Shown here in pieces: positions 52,521 through 61,210 of a stretch of DNA of 64,000 nucleotides (position 1 is its first letter; each line of letters starts with the position of its first letter). A program made the position numbers and the translations under genes. The notes beneath the pieces were generated by a model, which saw nothing but the letters and a program-made list of their open reading frames with translations, was not told the DNA's origin and made no database searches. The DNA is from Sulfopaludibacter sp035606355 (GTDB taxonomy: Bacteria > Acidobacteriota > Terriglobia > Bryobacterales > Bryobacteraceae): assembly GCA_035606355.1 (NCBI GenBank), contig DATNFO010000010.1, positions 1 to 64,000 of the forward strand. The letters are read 5' to 3'.

Positions 52521-52523
52521 CGG

Positions 52524-53030
52524 GTTCTCGTCGCACTCCATTCGCCTTTCGATGCACGTTTACCGCTTCCTTACGGGGCTGTGAGAAAATCCGGCTGTTG
52601 TTCTCGTCGCGCTCCATTCGCCTATCGATACACCTTTTACCGCTTCCTGACAGTCGCGGCTCCGTTAGCAGAATCAACTACATACGGAGCCGTGACCGTA
52701 AGGGAGCGGTAAAAGGTGCCGGGGATGCGAGTGCGTTTGAATGCGGAGAAAAAGCAATTCGATATTCTTTCACAGCCCCGTAAGGGAGCGGTAAACGGTC
52801 GGGGATGCGAGTGCGTTTGAATCCGGCAAAAAAGCAATTCGATAAGTTTTTCACAACCCCGTGAGGGAGCGCGACGAGAACGACAGGCGGATCTTTTCAC
52901 AAGCCCGTGAGGGAGCAGTCAACGGTGCCGGGAATAGTGAGACAATTCGACTTCTTCACAGCCCCCAACAGTCGCGGCTCCGATAGCAGCGCAAGCACAT
53001 TCGGTCAAGGTGCCCGGGATGCGGGTGCAT
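52524..53030. repeat. Family A repeat cluster, copy 3
   Basis: Together with the family B pair this accounts for most of the 750-bp gene-free stretch 52309-53061; 52309-52474 shows nothing recognisable. Two left-type units (with TTCTCGTCGC and CCATTCGCC) precede a palindrome with arms 52633-52665 and 52684-52716. Right-type units follow (GGGGATGCGAGTGCGTTTGA at ~52720 and again at ~52800), then a rearranged left unit and a degenerate palindrome arm near 52968-52985. Confidence 0.85.
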
Positions 53031-53061
53031 GTTACGATGGACCTTTCCCGTTGCCTGACCG

Positions 53062-54462
53062 ATGACCGCCAACCACGACCTGATTGCTGAAATCGCGCGC
53101 GAAGTACTTGCGCGCCTGCAGGGGCAGGGCATTTCGAGCAGTGCTGACGGCGTGTTTGGGACGGTAGATGAGGCCGTGAAAGCTGCCGCCGCCGCTCAGA
53201 AGCGTGTGGAGGCGATGAGCCTCGCCGAGCGCGGCCGGCTGTGCGACATCGTCAAGCGAGTGTGCAGCGAGCGTGCCGAAGAACTGGCGCGCATCGAGCT
53301 CGCCGAGACGGGCCTGGGGCGCGCGGACCACAAAACTCAGAAGCTGAAAAATATTCGATACGTGCTGGGGCCTGAGGCGATGGCGAGTCAGGCGATGAGC
53401 GATACATCGGGCCTATGCGTCATCGAGCATGCGCCGTGGGGCGTCATCGGAATGGTGCTGCCGGCGACGCACTGCGTGCCGACGCTGGCGAGCAATGCCA
53501 TCAACATTCTGGCTTCCGGAAATACGGCGGTGTTCAGCCCGCATCCCGCGGGCGCCAAGGTCACGAAACTCGGGTTGCAGATCTTCAACCGCGAGATTCA
53601 GCGCGAGACCGGCGTCGCCAACGTGCTGACCACGGTTGCGCATCCGACAATACAAGCGGCGGAGGAAATGTTCGCGCATCCCGGCGTGCCGGTGCTGTGC
53701 GTGACGGGCGGTCCCGGAGTAGTGAAGGCGGCAGGCAGGTTCGGCAAACGCATGATCGCCGCAGGTCCGGGCAATCCGCCGGTGATCGTGGACGAAACTG
53801 CCGATCTGCTCCTGGCGGCGAGTAGCATCATCGCGGGCGCGAGCTTCGACAACAATATTCTGTGCATCGCCGAAAAGGAAGTCTTCGTCGTCGCCGCGGT
53901 CGCCGACCGGTTTATCGAAGCGATGCGGCGCTCCGGCGCCGTGCAACTGGACGCCGCCGCCATCGATCGTCTGACGCAGAAGGCTTTTCGCTTTGACGAG
54001 AAGGGCGAGCCGCACGCGTCCAAGGAATACATTGGAAAAGACACCGCGGTGCTGGCGCGTGCCGCCGGCGTGAACATTCCCGCGGGCACGGATCTGCTGT
54101 TCGGCGAGACTGAAGAGAACCATCCGTTCGTGCAGGAAGAGCAGATGATGCCGTTCATTCCGGTGGTGCGCATGCCGGATGTAGATGCCGCGGTCGCGGC
54201 CGGCGTGCGCGCGGAGCACGGATACCGTCACACGGCGATCATCCACTCGCGCAATTTCGAAAACGTAGCGAAAATGGGCCGCGCGCTGAATTGCACCCTG
54301 TTCGTGCACAACGCGCCCTGCTATGCCTCACTAGGCATCGGCGGCCCGAGTTATTTGAGTCATAGCATCGCGACCCCGACGGGAGAGGGCGTAACTACGC
54401 CGCTTACCTTCACCCGCGAGCGCCGGATCGTATCGGGCGCCGGGTCCATGAGGGTGCTGTAG
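53062..54462 (+). CDS. Microcompartment-type CoA-acylating aldehyde dehydrogenase (PduP/EutE-like)
   Basis: The 466-aa enzyme should convert an aldehyde plus CoA and NAD+ to acyl-CoA. It has the EutE/PduP layout, with catalytic C268 in FDNNILCIAEKEV and the CoA/NAD region around TGGPGVVKAAG and GAGPGNPPV-like GPGNPPVIVDE. The N-terminal 20 residues (LIAEIAREVLARLQ) form a short amphipathic helix followed by a flexible linker, as in encapsulation peptides that target PduP to microcompartments. The next gene is a class II aldolase; with it, lactaldehyde from fucose or rhamnose is the likely substrate. No shell gene is in the window. Confidence 0.9.
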   Translation: MTANHDLIAEIAREVLARLQGQGISSSADGVFGTVDEAVKAAAAAQKRVEAMSLAERGRLCDIVKRVCSERAEELARIELAETGLGRADHKTQKLKNIRYVLGPEAMASQAMSDTSGLCVIEHAPWGVIGMVLPATHCVPTLASNAINILASGNTAVFSPHPAGAKVTKLGLQIFNREIQRETGVANVLTTVAHPTIQAAEEMFAHPGVPVLCVTGGPGVVKAAGRFGKRMIAAGPGNPPVIVDETADLLLAASSIIAGASFDNNILCIAEKEVFVVAAVADRFIEAMRRSGAVQLDAAAIDRLTQKAFRFDEKGEPHASKEYIGKDTAVLARAAGVNIPAGTDLLFGETEENHPFVQEEQMMPFIPVVRMPDVDAAVAAGVRAEHGYRHTAIIHSRNFENVAKMGRALNCTLFVHNAPCYASLGIGGPSYLSHSIATPTGEGVTTPLTFTRERRIVSGAGSMRVL

Positions 54463-54476
54463 CACGGAATATTGGA

Positions 54477-55532
54477 ATGAAAACCATAGACCTCACGTCC
54501 CTGCAAGTCATCACGGAAAGCGATATCGACGGCTTGTTCCGCCAGTCGGCGACGGAAGTCATTCTCGCGGAGCGGGCGATTGTTACGCCGTCGGCGAAAG
54601 AGGCGCTGGTGTCGCGCGGAATCGCGGTGCGGAATCCGGGTTCGTCGTCCGGCGCGGCATCCTCAGGCGGCGCGGTGGCGTCGGTTCCGGGGCTCGACCC
54701 GAAGCGCCTCGCTTTATTCACCTCGTCTGAAGCGCAGAAGATCAAGGAAGAGATTTGCGCGGTGGGGCGCAAGCTGTGGATGCGGCAGTACGTGGATGGC
54801 AATGGCGGCAACATCTCCTACCGCATCGGGCCGAATGAAGTGATCTGCACTCCGACGCTGGTGAGCAAGAGCGACCTGACTCCCGCGGACATGTGCATGG
54901 TGGATCTGGAAGGCAATCAGCTCGCGGGCGGACGGCCGAGGACGAGCGAAATTCTGCTGCACCTGGAAATCTACAAGGAAGTGGCGGAGGCCAAGGCTGT
55001 GGTGCATTGCCATCCGCCGCATGCCACGGCATACGCGATCACGGGCAAGGTGCCGCCCACGTGCGTGATTCCGGAATACGAAGTGTTCATCGGGAAGGTT
55101 GCGATTTCACCGTACCAGACGCCGGGCAGCAGCACGTTCGCCAAGACGGTGCTGCCGTATGTGAAGACGCACAACACGGTGCTGCTGGCGAATCACGGAA
55201 TCGTGTGCTGGGGCGATACGGTGACGCATGCCGAATGGTATGTGGAGGTGGTGGACACCTATTGCTGGACGCTGATGCTGGCATCGCAGCTTGGGGCGCC
55301 CCTCTCGCACATCAGCAATGAGCAGGCGTCCGACCTGCTGGCCATCAAGAAGAAGCTGGGGCTGCCCGATCCGCGTCACGATAATCCGGATTGCGCGATC
55401 TGCGATCTGCCGGGCAAGTCGGGGGAAATCGCGATCGACCCGCGAACGTGCGGTGCGGCGCTGCCGGATCGCGAAAGCCTGATCGAAGCGATCACGAACC
55501 AGGTAATGTCCGCGCTGGAAAAAAGCAAGTAG
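54477..55532 (+). CDS. Class II aldolase with encapsulation-type termini (fuculose/rhamnulose-phosphate aldolase-like)
   Basis: The 351-aa protein has a class II aldolase core (~80-300) with the zinc motif AVVHCHPPHATAYA, NGGNISYRIG and a distal HGIVCWG. Residues 1-60 (TESDIDGLFRQSATEVILA, IVTPSAKEALVSRGI) resemble N-terminal extensions of microcompartment proteins, followed by a Ser/Ala/Gly linker. The C-terminus (RESLIEAITNQVMSALEKSK) is an amphipathic helix like an encapsulation peptide. It would split fuculose- or rhamnulose-1-phosphate into DHAP and lactaldehyde, the latter used by the adjacent dehydrogenase 14 nt upstream. The stop TAG begins a family B repeat. Confidence 0.86.
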   Translation: MKTIDLTSLQVITESDIDGLFRQSATEVILAERAIVTPSAKEALVSRGIAVRNPGSSSGAASSGGAVASVPGLDPKRLALFTSSEAQKIKEEICAVGRKLWMRQYVDGNGGNISYRIGPNEVICTPTLVSKSDLTPADMCMVDLEGNQLAGGRPRTSEILLHLEIYKEVAEAKAVVHCHPPHATAYAITGKVPPTCVIPEYEVFIGKVAISPYQTPGSSTFAKTVLPYVKTHNTVLLANHGIVCWGDTVTHAEWYVEVVDTYCWTLMLASQLGAPLSHISNEQASDLLAIKKKLGLPDPRHDNPDCAICDLPGKSGEIAIDPRTCGAALPDRESLIEAITNQVMSALEKSK

Positions 55533-55585
55533 CGACCGGTCGCAGGCGAACGGAGTTCGCCAGGGACGAGCTTCGGCGAGCATTC
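55530..55585. repeat. Family B element between convergent genes
   Basis: It starts at the aldolase stop (TAGCGACCGGTCGCAG), contains the perfect hairpin GGCGAAC-GGA-GTTCGCC (55545-55561) and ends at the convergent tannase stop. The ACCGGT half-module lacks its TCC loop here. Confidence 0.8.
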
Positions 55586-57070
55586 TCACGGCTTTGCCGC
55601 ACAGGAGAAGTTTGCAGCGTCATTGATGCTGCCGCTGCCTTTGTACCGCGCGACCTGCGGGTAAGGGCAAAGCGGGCGTGTGCGCTCCGCTCCCTTGGCG
55701 ATGATCATGTCCGGGGCTTTGCCGTTTTCGACCCATTGTTCGAGGGCCGTTTCCATGTTCCCGATGAAGTTGCCTGGTCCGGGTCCGCCGCCGCAATGTT
55801 GTACGCCGGGTGCCATGTAGAGACGCACGAAAGGCGCTGTGGGTGCGGAGCCCATTTTCGACTGCACGTCTTCGTAGTAATGAATGGCGTTGACAGGCGG
55901 GATGGCGGGGTCGCTCCAGCCGTGGTACAGGATGAGCTTTCCGCCGCCGTCCTCGAAGGGCTTGAGGTTGGGGTCGGTGGCGTTGAGAGTCGCGGCAAAT
56001 TTCCTGTCGGCGGCTGCGATGTCGCGGTCGGCATCGAACTTGCGGAAGTCCCAGTGCGCGTCTTCATAAACCATTTGCGAGAAGAACTGCGTGGAGAACT
56101 TGTAGCCCAGGCTGTTATCGGGCCCGGATCCGGTGATCCAGGTCGACCAGCCGCCCGGTCCGGTTTCGGCGCCGGGTTCATACCCGTAGTAGAGCGGCTT
56201 GCCGGACTTGCTGTGCGGGCCGGCGTAGATCTTCTTCAGCAGCGAGACTTGCGGTGCGGTGAGGCATGCGTCGCTGTCGTCGTGTTTGCAGAGGAGCACG
56301 CCGGGGTCGAACTTGCATCCGGGCGCATCGCCGATGATGCCGTCCTTGACTCCGTCGGCGGCATCGCACGCGCCGAGGGTCGCGGCTTGAATCGCAGGCA
56401 ACTTCGAGGGCGGTATGTAGGCGGCGGGCTCGCGCGCGATGTCCTGCGCGAGGTCAGTGGCGCCGGCGAGCAGATGGGTCCAGTAGTTGGCGGGCGCGCC
56501 GGCGATGATGCCGTCGTAATCGCCGGGGAATCGCTGCGCTTCCATCAGCGCCTGCCGGCCGCCGTTGGAGCAGCCGTTGAAATACGCGTGCCGGGCGGGC
56601 TTGCTGTAATAGGCGGCGATGAGCGCTTTGGCTGCGACCGCGGCCTCGTGAATCGCGCGATATCCGAAATCGACGATGCGTTCCGGGTGGCCGAGGGCCC
56701 AAGTCGCGTCCACGTCGCCGGCTTCATGGCCGGTGTCCGTGGTGACGGTGGCATAACCGCGCGAGAGCGGGCCGGCCATGGCGCGCGTGTTCAAGCTGCC
56801 CGCGTATCCGCCGTTGCCGGCGCCGGCCAGCTTTCCGTTCCACTGGTCAGGGAGCCAGACTTCGAAGCGTATATCGGAATCGGCGGAGGGCTTGATGACG
56901 CCGGACACGCGGCAATAGGCGGGCACGCGACCAGTGGCGGCGACGGGCTGCGCGAGCGTGACGGTCGCGGCGCCCGGCTTGGCGGAGGCGAGGCTTTCGC
57001 ACGTCGCGGCCAGGGCCGGAAAGGCGCACAGGAGGAGGGCGGCGGCTTGACGGGCATGTCGCAGGTGCAT
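55586..57070 (-). CDS. Tannase/feruloyl esterase family protein, secreted
   Basis: The 494-aa protein has a signal peptide (RQAAALLLCAFPALAA) and the family layout: alpha/beta hydrolase with the nucleophile in YFNGCSNGGRQAL, a lid with a calcium-like loop (CDAADGVKDGIIGD), and the catalytic Asp/His region in LYHGWSDPAIPP and GVQHCGGG; the Cys pair flanking Ser and His (GCSNGG, HCGG) fits the disulfide typical of these enzymes. It would cleave ferulic or gallic esters from plant polymers such as feruloylated pectin. Confidence 0.9.
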   Translation of the reverse strand: MHLRHARQAAALLLCAFPALAATCESLASAKPGAATVTLAQPVAATGRVPAYCRVSGVIKPSADSDIRFEVWLPDQWNGKLAGAGNGGYAGSLNTRAMAGPLSRGYATVTTDTGHEAGDVDATWALGHPERIVDFGYRAIHEAAVAAKALIAAYYSKPARHAYFNGCSNGGRQALMEAQRFPGDYDGIIAGAPANYWTHLLAGATDLAQDIAREPAAYIPPSKLPAIQAATLGACDAADGVKDGIIGDAPGCKFDPGVLLCKHDDSDACLTAPQVSLLKKIYAGPHSKSGKPLYYGYEPGAETGPGGWSTWITGSGPDNSLGYKFSTQFFSQMVYEDAHWDFRKFDADRDIAAADRKFAATLNATDPNLKPFEDGGGKLILYHGWSDPAIPPVNAIHYYEDVQSKMGSAPTAPFVRLYMAPGVQHCGGGPGPGNFIGNMETALEQWVENGKAPDMIIAKGAERTRPLCPYPQVARYKGSGSINDAANFSCAAKP

Positions 57071-57118
57071 GCGGATATCGTATCAGTGGGAGCGCGGAAT
57101 CCGCCCTTCGATGCTTTT

Positions 57119-57370
57119 TGTAGCATTCAACCGCACTCGCAACCCGGCATCTTTTACGGCTCCCTTACGGGGTTGCAAAAACTATCGAATTGCTTTTTTG
57201 CCGCGTTCAACCGCACTCGCAACCCCGGCACCTGGCCGTATGTAGTTGATTCTGCTAACGGAGCCGCGACCGTAAGGAAGCGGTAAAAGGTGCATCGAAA
57301 GGCGAATGTAGCGCGACGAGAACAGCAGCCGGATTTCTTCACAAACCCGTGAGGAAGCGGTAAAAGGTGC
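57119..57370. repeat. Family A repeat cluster, copy 4 (half palindrome)
   Basis: Fills most of the 329-bp gap 57071-57399. Reversed right-type units (CATTCAACCGCACTCGCAAC twice-related at 57124 and 57206) precede a palindrome whose left arm is almost wholly deleted; the loop ATGTAGTTGATTCTGCTA (57240-57257) and right arm (to 57290) remain. A reversed left-type unit (ATCGAAAGGCGAATG) follows to 57370. Order matches the other clusters. Confidence 0.85.
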
Positions 57371-57399
57371 TCTTCGTTCGGATGCACTTGCCCGGCGCA

Positions 57400-58194
57400 T
57401 TAAGCGCTTTTTCGCCGTCGCGCGATCTTCATCGCTGTCCAGTCCTTGTCGACGGCGCAGATTTTATAATCCACCAGATCCGCCTCATTGCACAGCGCAC
57501 GAACATCGTTGATTGTGAAATCGACGCGATGCGCTCCCGATTTCTTCGGTGAGGCCAGCCACACGGGGCGCGCCGCATTCACGAACGGCGCGATCGCCTC
57601 GACTGCCGATGCGAGCTCATCGAGAGAGTGGGCGAACCAGATCGCCAGGCCGGTGTCGCGGCGGACGCGCGGCTCGATCGTCGCGCCTTCCGGCAGGTCT
57701 CCGAGTAGTTCTTCGAAACTCTCCGGCGCGCCGATGGCTGCGACTCGCATGCCCGGCTTGATTCCGAGTTTTTGCGCGAGCGGCGTTCCCGCATAGCGCT
57801 CCATCACCCCCTGCGGCTTCACCGGCATCGCTGGCGCGTTTGCGAGGGCGTCGCGGATCGCCGGGCCAATGCCGCTCCACGCTACGTAGGCCGCATCCGG
57901 CAATTCGGTCTTCACTCGCGCGACCTTCCCGGGCTCGCCGCCCGCGAACACGATCGGAATCGTGCGCGTCGATTTGCTCAATCGCAGCACTAGGGCGATT
58001 TGCCGGCCGTGCGACGGGAGGCGGTCGAGATCGATGACGATAGCGTCGGGCGCGATGTCGCGAGTTTCGCCGACAATCCGGCCGGGGCTGTGCGGCTTCG
58101 CGTTCACCCGGAAGCGCGCCTTCTCGAGCGTGCGTACACGCTCCGGAACCATGGCCGCGTCCCAACAGATCAGGCGAACGAGCTTTGCGGGCAT
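57400..58194 (-). CDS. Receiver-like domain fused to DUF3052
   Basis: The 264-aa protein has an N-terminal Rossmann-like, degenerate receiver fold (~1-115; LVRLICWDAA, DAIVIDLDRLP, IPIVFAGGEPGK) and a C-terminal DUF3052 domain (~128-264; YAGTPLAQKLGIKPGMRVAA, PVWLASPKKSGAHRVDFT, VDYKICAVDKDWTAMKIARR). DUF3052 proteins are usually ~130-150 aa alone; the fusion is unusual. D56 in VIDLD is where a phospho-Asp would sit, but flanking acidic and Lys positions differ. Last gene of the PspA-type operon, three bases after the coiled-coil gene. Function unknown. Confidence 0.75.
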   Translation of the reverse strand: MPAKLVRLICWDAAMVPERVRTLEKARFRVNAKPHSPGRIVGETRDIAPDAIVIDLDRLPSHGRQIALVLRLSKSTRTIPIVFAGGEPGKVARVKTELPDAAYVAWSGIGPAIRDALANAPAMPVKPQGVMERYAGTPLAQKLGIKPGMRVAAIGAPESFEELLGDLPEGATIEPRVRRDTGLAIWFAHSLDELASAVEAIAPFVNAARPVWLASPKKSGAHRVDFTINDVRALCNEADLVDYKICAVDKDWTAMKIARRRKSA

Positions 58195-58197
58195 GCG

Positions 58198-59745
58198 TCA
58201 GCGGCGGCGGCCGAAACTGCGTCCGAAGCTCCGCCCGCTGCTCGGCGGGTGGAAACTCGGCCGCGGCGCGGAGGGGTGGAAACTGCGCGGTGGAGGCGAG
58301 ACGTGCGGCTCCTCGCCATGCGAGCCGAACGTGCGCGCGCCGCGTTCCGATTCAGGCATCTTGGACATCGGCGTGGCGTATTTCGAGCCACTGTAGCTGC
58401 CCGGCTTGCTGGCATATTCCGAGCTGCGGAAACCGCCGCTTTTGGCGAACGTGCTGCCGGAGTAGCGATCCTGCGTCGCCGTCCCGCTGGTGCCGTATTT
58501 CGGAATGCCGCGCTCTTCATCGCGGCCGTAATACGTCTGTCCGTTGCGGCTGGAAGTGTAATAGCCGTCCCACTCATAGCGGCCGAGCGGCCGGTAATCG
58601 TGGTTGAACAGCAGGTCGCGCATGAGCGCGTACTGGCCGTAGAACACCCAGAAATCGCGGCCGTCGTGGTGGTCCCAATAGCCGTATTGATTGCGGCCCA
58701 CCGAGGGGGGCGCCATGTAGGCGAACCCCGGGGGTTGAGCGACATGCTGCGCTTCGGAATCGTATGCGCCCGCGGGTTTGTGCTCGATGTCCATGCCGAG
58801 ATCGTTGCGCTCGGCATCAAAGACGGACTTCGGAACATCCACCCACTTCTCGTCCGACGCTGTTTGATTCGTCTGCGTCGAGGTCGTGACCGTGCGGATC
58901 TTCTGGTCGTAGGTAGTATCGCTGCCGTGTCCGCGCGTCTCCATATCCACCAGCAGCTTGTCCCACGAAGTGTAGAGCTGGCCGGTGAGGGTCTTCAGTT
59001 CCGCGGTCCTCTGCGGAGCTTGCGCGGCATCGGTCTTCAGCGTGTCGGCGGCGGAAAAAAGGGCGGCGAAATTGAGGTGCTGATAATCGTTCGCCGCGGC
59101 CTGCTTACGGGCATCGGCGCTGGCTTGCCAGGCGGCTTCGCTCTGCTGCTGAAGCGAACGCAGCGATGCGAGGCGCCCGTCCAGGTCGGCCTTTTTCTGC
59201 GGCCAATCGGTTTGCGCCTTGGTGACGACGGTCCCGAGCGGCGTGAGATCCAGCCCATGCACGGTGTCGTAATCGCGCTGCATGTCCGCCAGTTCGGCCG
59301 GCAAATGCTGCTTCATGTCGACCCAGTGGGCCGCTTCTTTGAAGACAGCATCCCCGTCGGCGAGCGCCGTGGTGCGCAGGTTCCGCTCATGGCGAAGCAG
59401 CGTTTCGGCGCGCTCGCGATCCTGCCGGCGATTCGCTTTTTCGAGCTGCGCGAGTTGGTTCATGTCCAGCGCGGCCGAGGCGAGAGTGGCCTGATCGCTG
59501 GAGAATTTCGCCGGCCAACTGCGGCTGGAAGCAATCGCGCCGAACAGAGCGGCATCATTCTGCACCTGCCGCGCGACCGTGTCCTTGTCGGAAGCAAGCT
59601 GCTTCTGCGCAGAGGCGAGCGCGGTGCGCTCGGACGCAATCTGCGCGCGAACTTCGCGCGGCAGATTATCGAGACCGGCGAACAGCACGATCACGATCAA
59701 CAGGCTGAGAACCACAGCCAGAAATTTCAGAGTAGATCGGCTCAT
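58198..59745 (-). CDS. Membrane-anchored coiled-coil protein with Ser/Gly-rich tail
   Basis: The 515-aa protein has one N-terminal helix (LKFLAVVLSLLIVIVLFAGL), then ~300 residues of predicted coiled coil (VRAQIASERTALASAQKQLA; ALDMNQLAQLEKANRRQDRE). Residues ~350-515 are Tyr/Gly/Ser/Arg-rich and low complexity (YSGSTFAKSGGFRSSEYASK), ending in repeated SFGR. No catalytic motif. I do not recognise the family. Position between PspA-operon genes suggests a membrane scaffold or partner of PspA; this is inference. Confidence 0.72.
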   Translation of the reverse strand: MSRSTLKFLAVVLSLLIVIVLFAGLDNLPREVRAQIASERTALASAQKQLASDKDTVARQVQNDAALFGAIASSRSWPAKFSSDQATLASAALDMNQLAQLEKANRRQDRERAETLLRHERNLRTTALADGDAVFKEAAHWVDMKQHLPAELADMQRDYDTVHGLDLTPLGTVVTKAQTDWPQKKADLDGRLASLRSLQQQSEAAWQASADARKQAAANDYQHLNFAALFSAADTLKTDAAQAPQRTAELKTLTGQLYTSWDKLLVDMETRGHGSDTTYDQKIRTVTTSTQTNQTASDEKWVDVPKSVFDAERNDLGMDIEHKPAGAYDSEAQHVAQPPGFAYMAPPSVGRNQYGYWDHHDGRDFWVFYGQYALMRDLLFNHDYRPLGRYEWDGYYTSSRNGQTYYGRDEERGIPKYGTSGTATQDRYSGSTFAKSGGFRSSEYASKPGSYSGSKYATPMSKMPESERGARTFGSHGEEPHVSPPPRSFHPSAPRPSFHPPSSGRSFGRSFGRRR

Positions 59746-59748
59746 GAA

Positions 59749-60387
59749 TTACCGCCCGCCGCGGTATACGGTCACATCGCCCGCAGGCACCACGGCGTAG
59801 AGCGTTACTGCGAACGGTTCGGAAGCGGCTTTGCGAATGGTAAGAATGCCGGGGCCGTCCTGCTGGCGGAACTCCCAATAATAGAAGCCCTCCGGCTGCG
59901 GATACCCGGTTCGCGTGGCTTGCACCTCACGGCTGATGCGGTACATCCACATGCGGTTGTCGTACTCGAAATCGTCGGCGGTGTTCTGCCGCTCATCCAT
60001 CGTGGCGAGATCCTCTTCGCTCAGGCCGGTATCTTCGAGCGTGATCTTGCGCGCGTCGTTGTGCACCGCCACTTCCATTTCTTCTTCATCGTGAACGCGC
60101 ATGGCGACGCGCCGCTCGCGATACGGACCGGATACTTCGAACCAGCGATGCGACCCCGCTTCATACCAGGTGGCGCGATCGGCGGTGAAGTCGAGGTCCG
60201 TCATGCCGTCACCGGCGCCGGAGATCGAAATGGAATCTCCGGCCCGGGCGTCGGACGGTTTCAGATTGGCGAGGTCCTCGCGAGGACCCGCGGGCGCCGC
60301 GGCAGGCGCCGGCTGCTTTTTAAAGAGGTTCATAAGAACGACGATCAGCAGCACTCCCAGGATGCAAACCAGGGTAGTGGTTATCAT
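59749..60387 (-). CDS. YjfK-like (DUF4178/DUF2491-type) membrane-anchored protein
   Basis: The 212-aa protein has an N-terminal helix (TTLVCILGVLLIVVLMNLF), a short Pro/Ala linker and a beta-rich body with many aromatics (ATWYEAGSHRWFEVSGPYRE; PEGFYYWEFRQQDG). The body and its place next to PspA and YjfI homologues fit DUF4178 or DUF2491 (E. coli yjfK region), but I cannot decide between them. GGGAG six bases before ATG 60387 supports the start. Function unknown; likely part of the same membrane-stress module. Confidence 0.65.
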   Translation of the reverse strand: MITTTLVCILGVLLIVVLMNLFKKQPAPAAAPAGPREDLANLKPSDARAGDSISISGAGDGMTDLDFTADRATWYEAGSHRWFEVSGPYRERRVAMRVHDEEEMEVAVHNDARKITLEDTGLSEEDLATMDERQNTADDFEYDNRMWMYRISREVQATRTGYPQPEGFYYWEFRQQDGPGILTIRKAASEPFAVTLYAVVPAGDVTVYRGGR

Positions 60388-60400
60388 GCCGATCTCCCGT

Positions 60401-61195
60401 TTACGCTTTCGCCTTGTCGCCTACGGATTGGCTGCCGCCGATGGAATCGGAGGGGCCGGGCAGTTCCTTCGGAATGTACGGAGGCTGCGCTTGCGGAGCC
60501 TTGATGCCCTGACGCTCCTTCTTGAGCGCTTCGAGTTCCGCATCCACGCCGTGATTGCCGAGCTGCGCGAATTGCGCTTCCAGGTCCTGATCTTCCTTGC
60601 CCGTAGAGGCAAGCTGATCGTAGGCCTTCGCTGTTGCTTCTTCGCGAGCGACGGATTCTTCGAACTTGCCGAGAGCGGAGAACGCGTTATCGGCGTTGCC
60701 GACACCCGCCATCGCTTCGGAAACTTTCCGTTGCGCGGCGGCGGCGTTCTTGCGCGCCACCAGCGTGGTGGCGGTGCGCTCGCCTTCGTCGATCTTGCGC
60801 TTGAGCTCGGTGACCTGCTGCTTGAGCTTCTCGCTGGTGGCCTGCGCACCATCCACGGCTTGCTGCATCGAAGCAACCTGGCGATCGCATTCGCCCTTTT
60901 TGGCGAGCGCTTTCTTGGCGAGGTCTTCGTTGCCGGCATCCAGCGCCTGGCCCGCGCGGTCTTTCCATTCCTGGGCTTGCCGCACGTACTTCTGATACTC
61001 GGCGTCCAGGCGATTGTAGTTGCTCATCGCGACCGCGGACGCGCGGATCACTTTGTTCAACTCGTCCTTCATGTCGGCAACGGTTTGATTTACCGTCGCC
61101 TCGAACGTGGCGTCTTCGAGGGCATCCACCCCCTGGTTGGCTTGACCGCGCGCGACGCGGCCCACCCGGCTGAATAGATCGGAAAAGAATGGCAT
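60401..61195 (-). CDS. pspA: PspA/IM30 (Vipp1) family protein
   Basis: The 264-aa protein is almost entirely helical coiled coil with the family's start (FFSDLFSRVGRVARGQANQG) and heptads such as DEYQKYVRQAQEWKDRAGQA-like segments through residue ~225; the C-terminal 35 residues are Pro/Gly-rich and may be flexible. PspA proteins oligomerise on the inner membrane (ESCRT-III-like) and protect it under stress. Length is slightly above E. coli PspA (222 aa). No PspF-type gene is adjacent, but a sigma-54 activator follows the operon in upstream direction (61718). It is preceded by the YjfI homologue with a 15-nt gap, as in the E. coli yjfIJ pair. Confidence 0.88.
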   Translation of the reverse strand: MPFFSDLFSRVGRVARGQANQGVDALEDATFEATVNQTVADMKDELNKVIRASAVAMSNYNRLDAEYQKYVRQAQEWKDRAGQALDAGNEDLAKKALAKKGECDRQVASMQQAVDGAQATSEKLKQQVTELKRKIDEGERTATTLVARKNAAAAQRKVSEAMAGVGNADNAFSALGKFEESVAREEATAKAYDQLASTGKEDQDLEAQFAQLGNHGVDAELEALKKERQGIKAPQAQPPYIPKELPGPSDSIGGSQSVGDKAKA

Positions 61196-61210
61196 AGATG
61201 ATGTTCTCCG

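Noticed and set aside
58000..60504. 834-aa plus-strand open frame
   Set aside because: Antisense to the PspA-operon genes; those have ribosome sites and recognisable folds.
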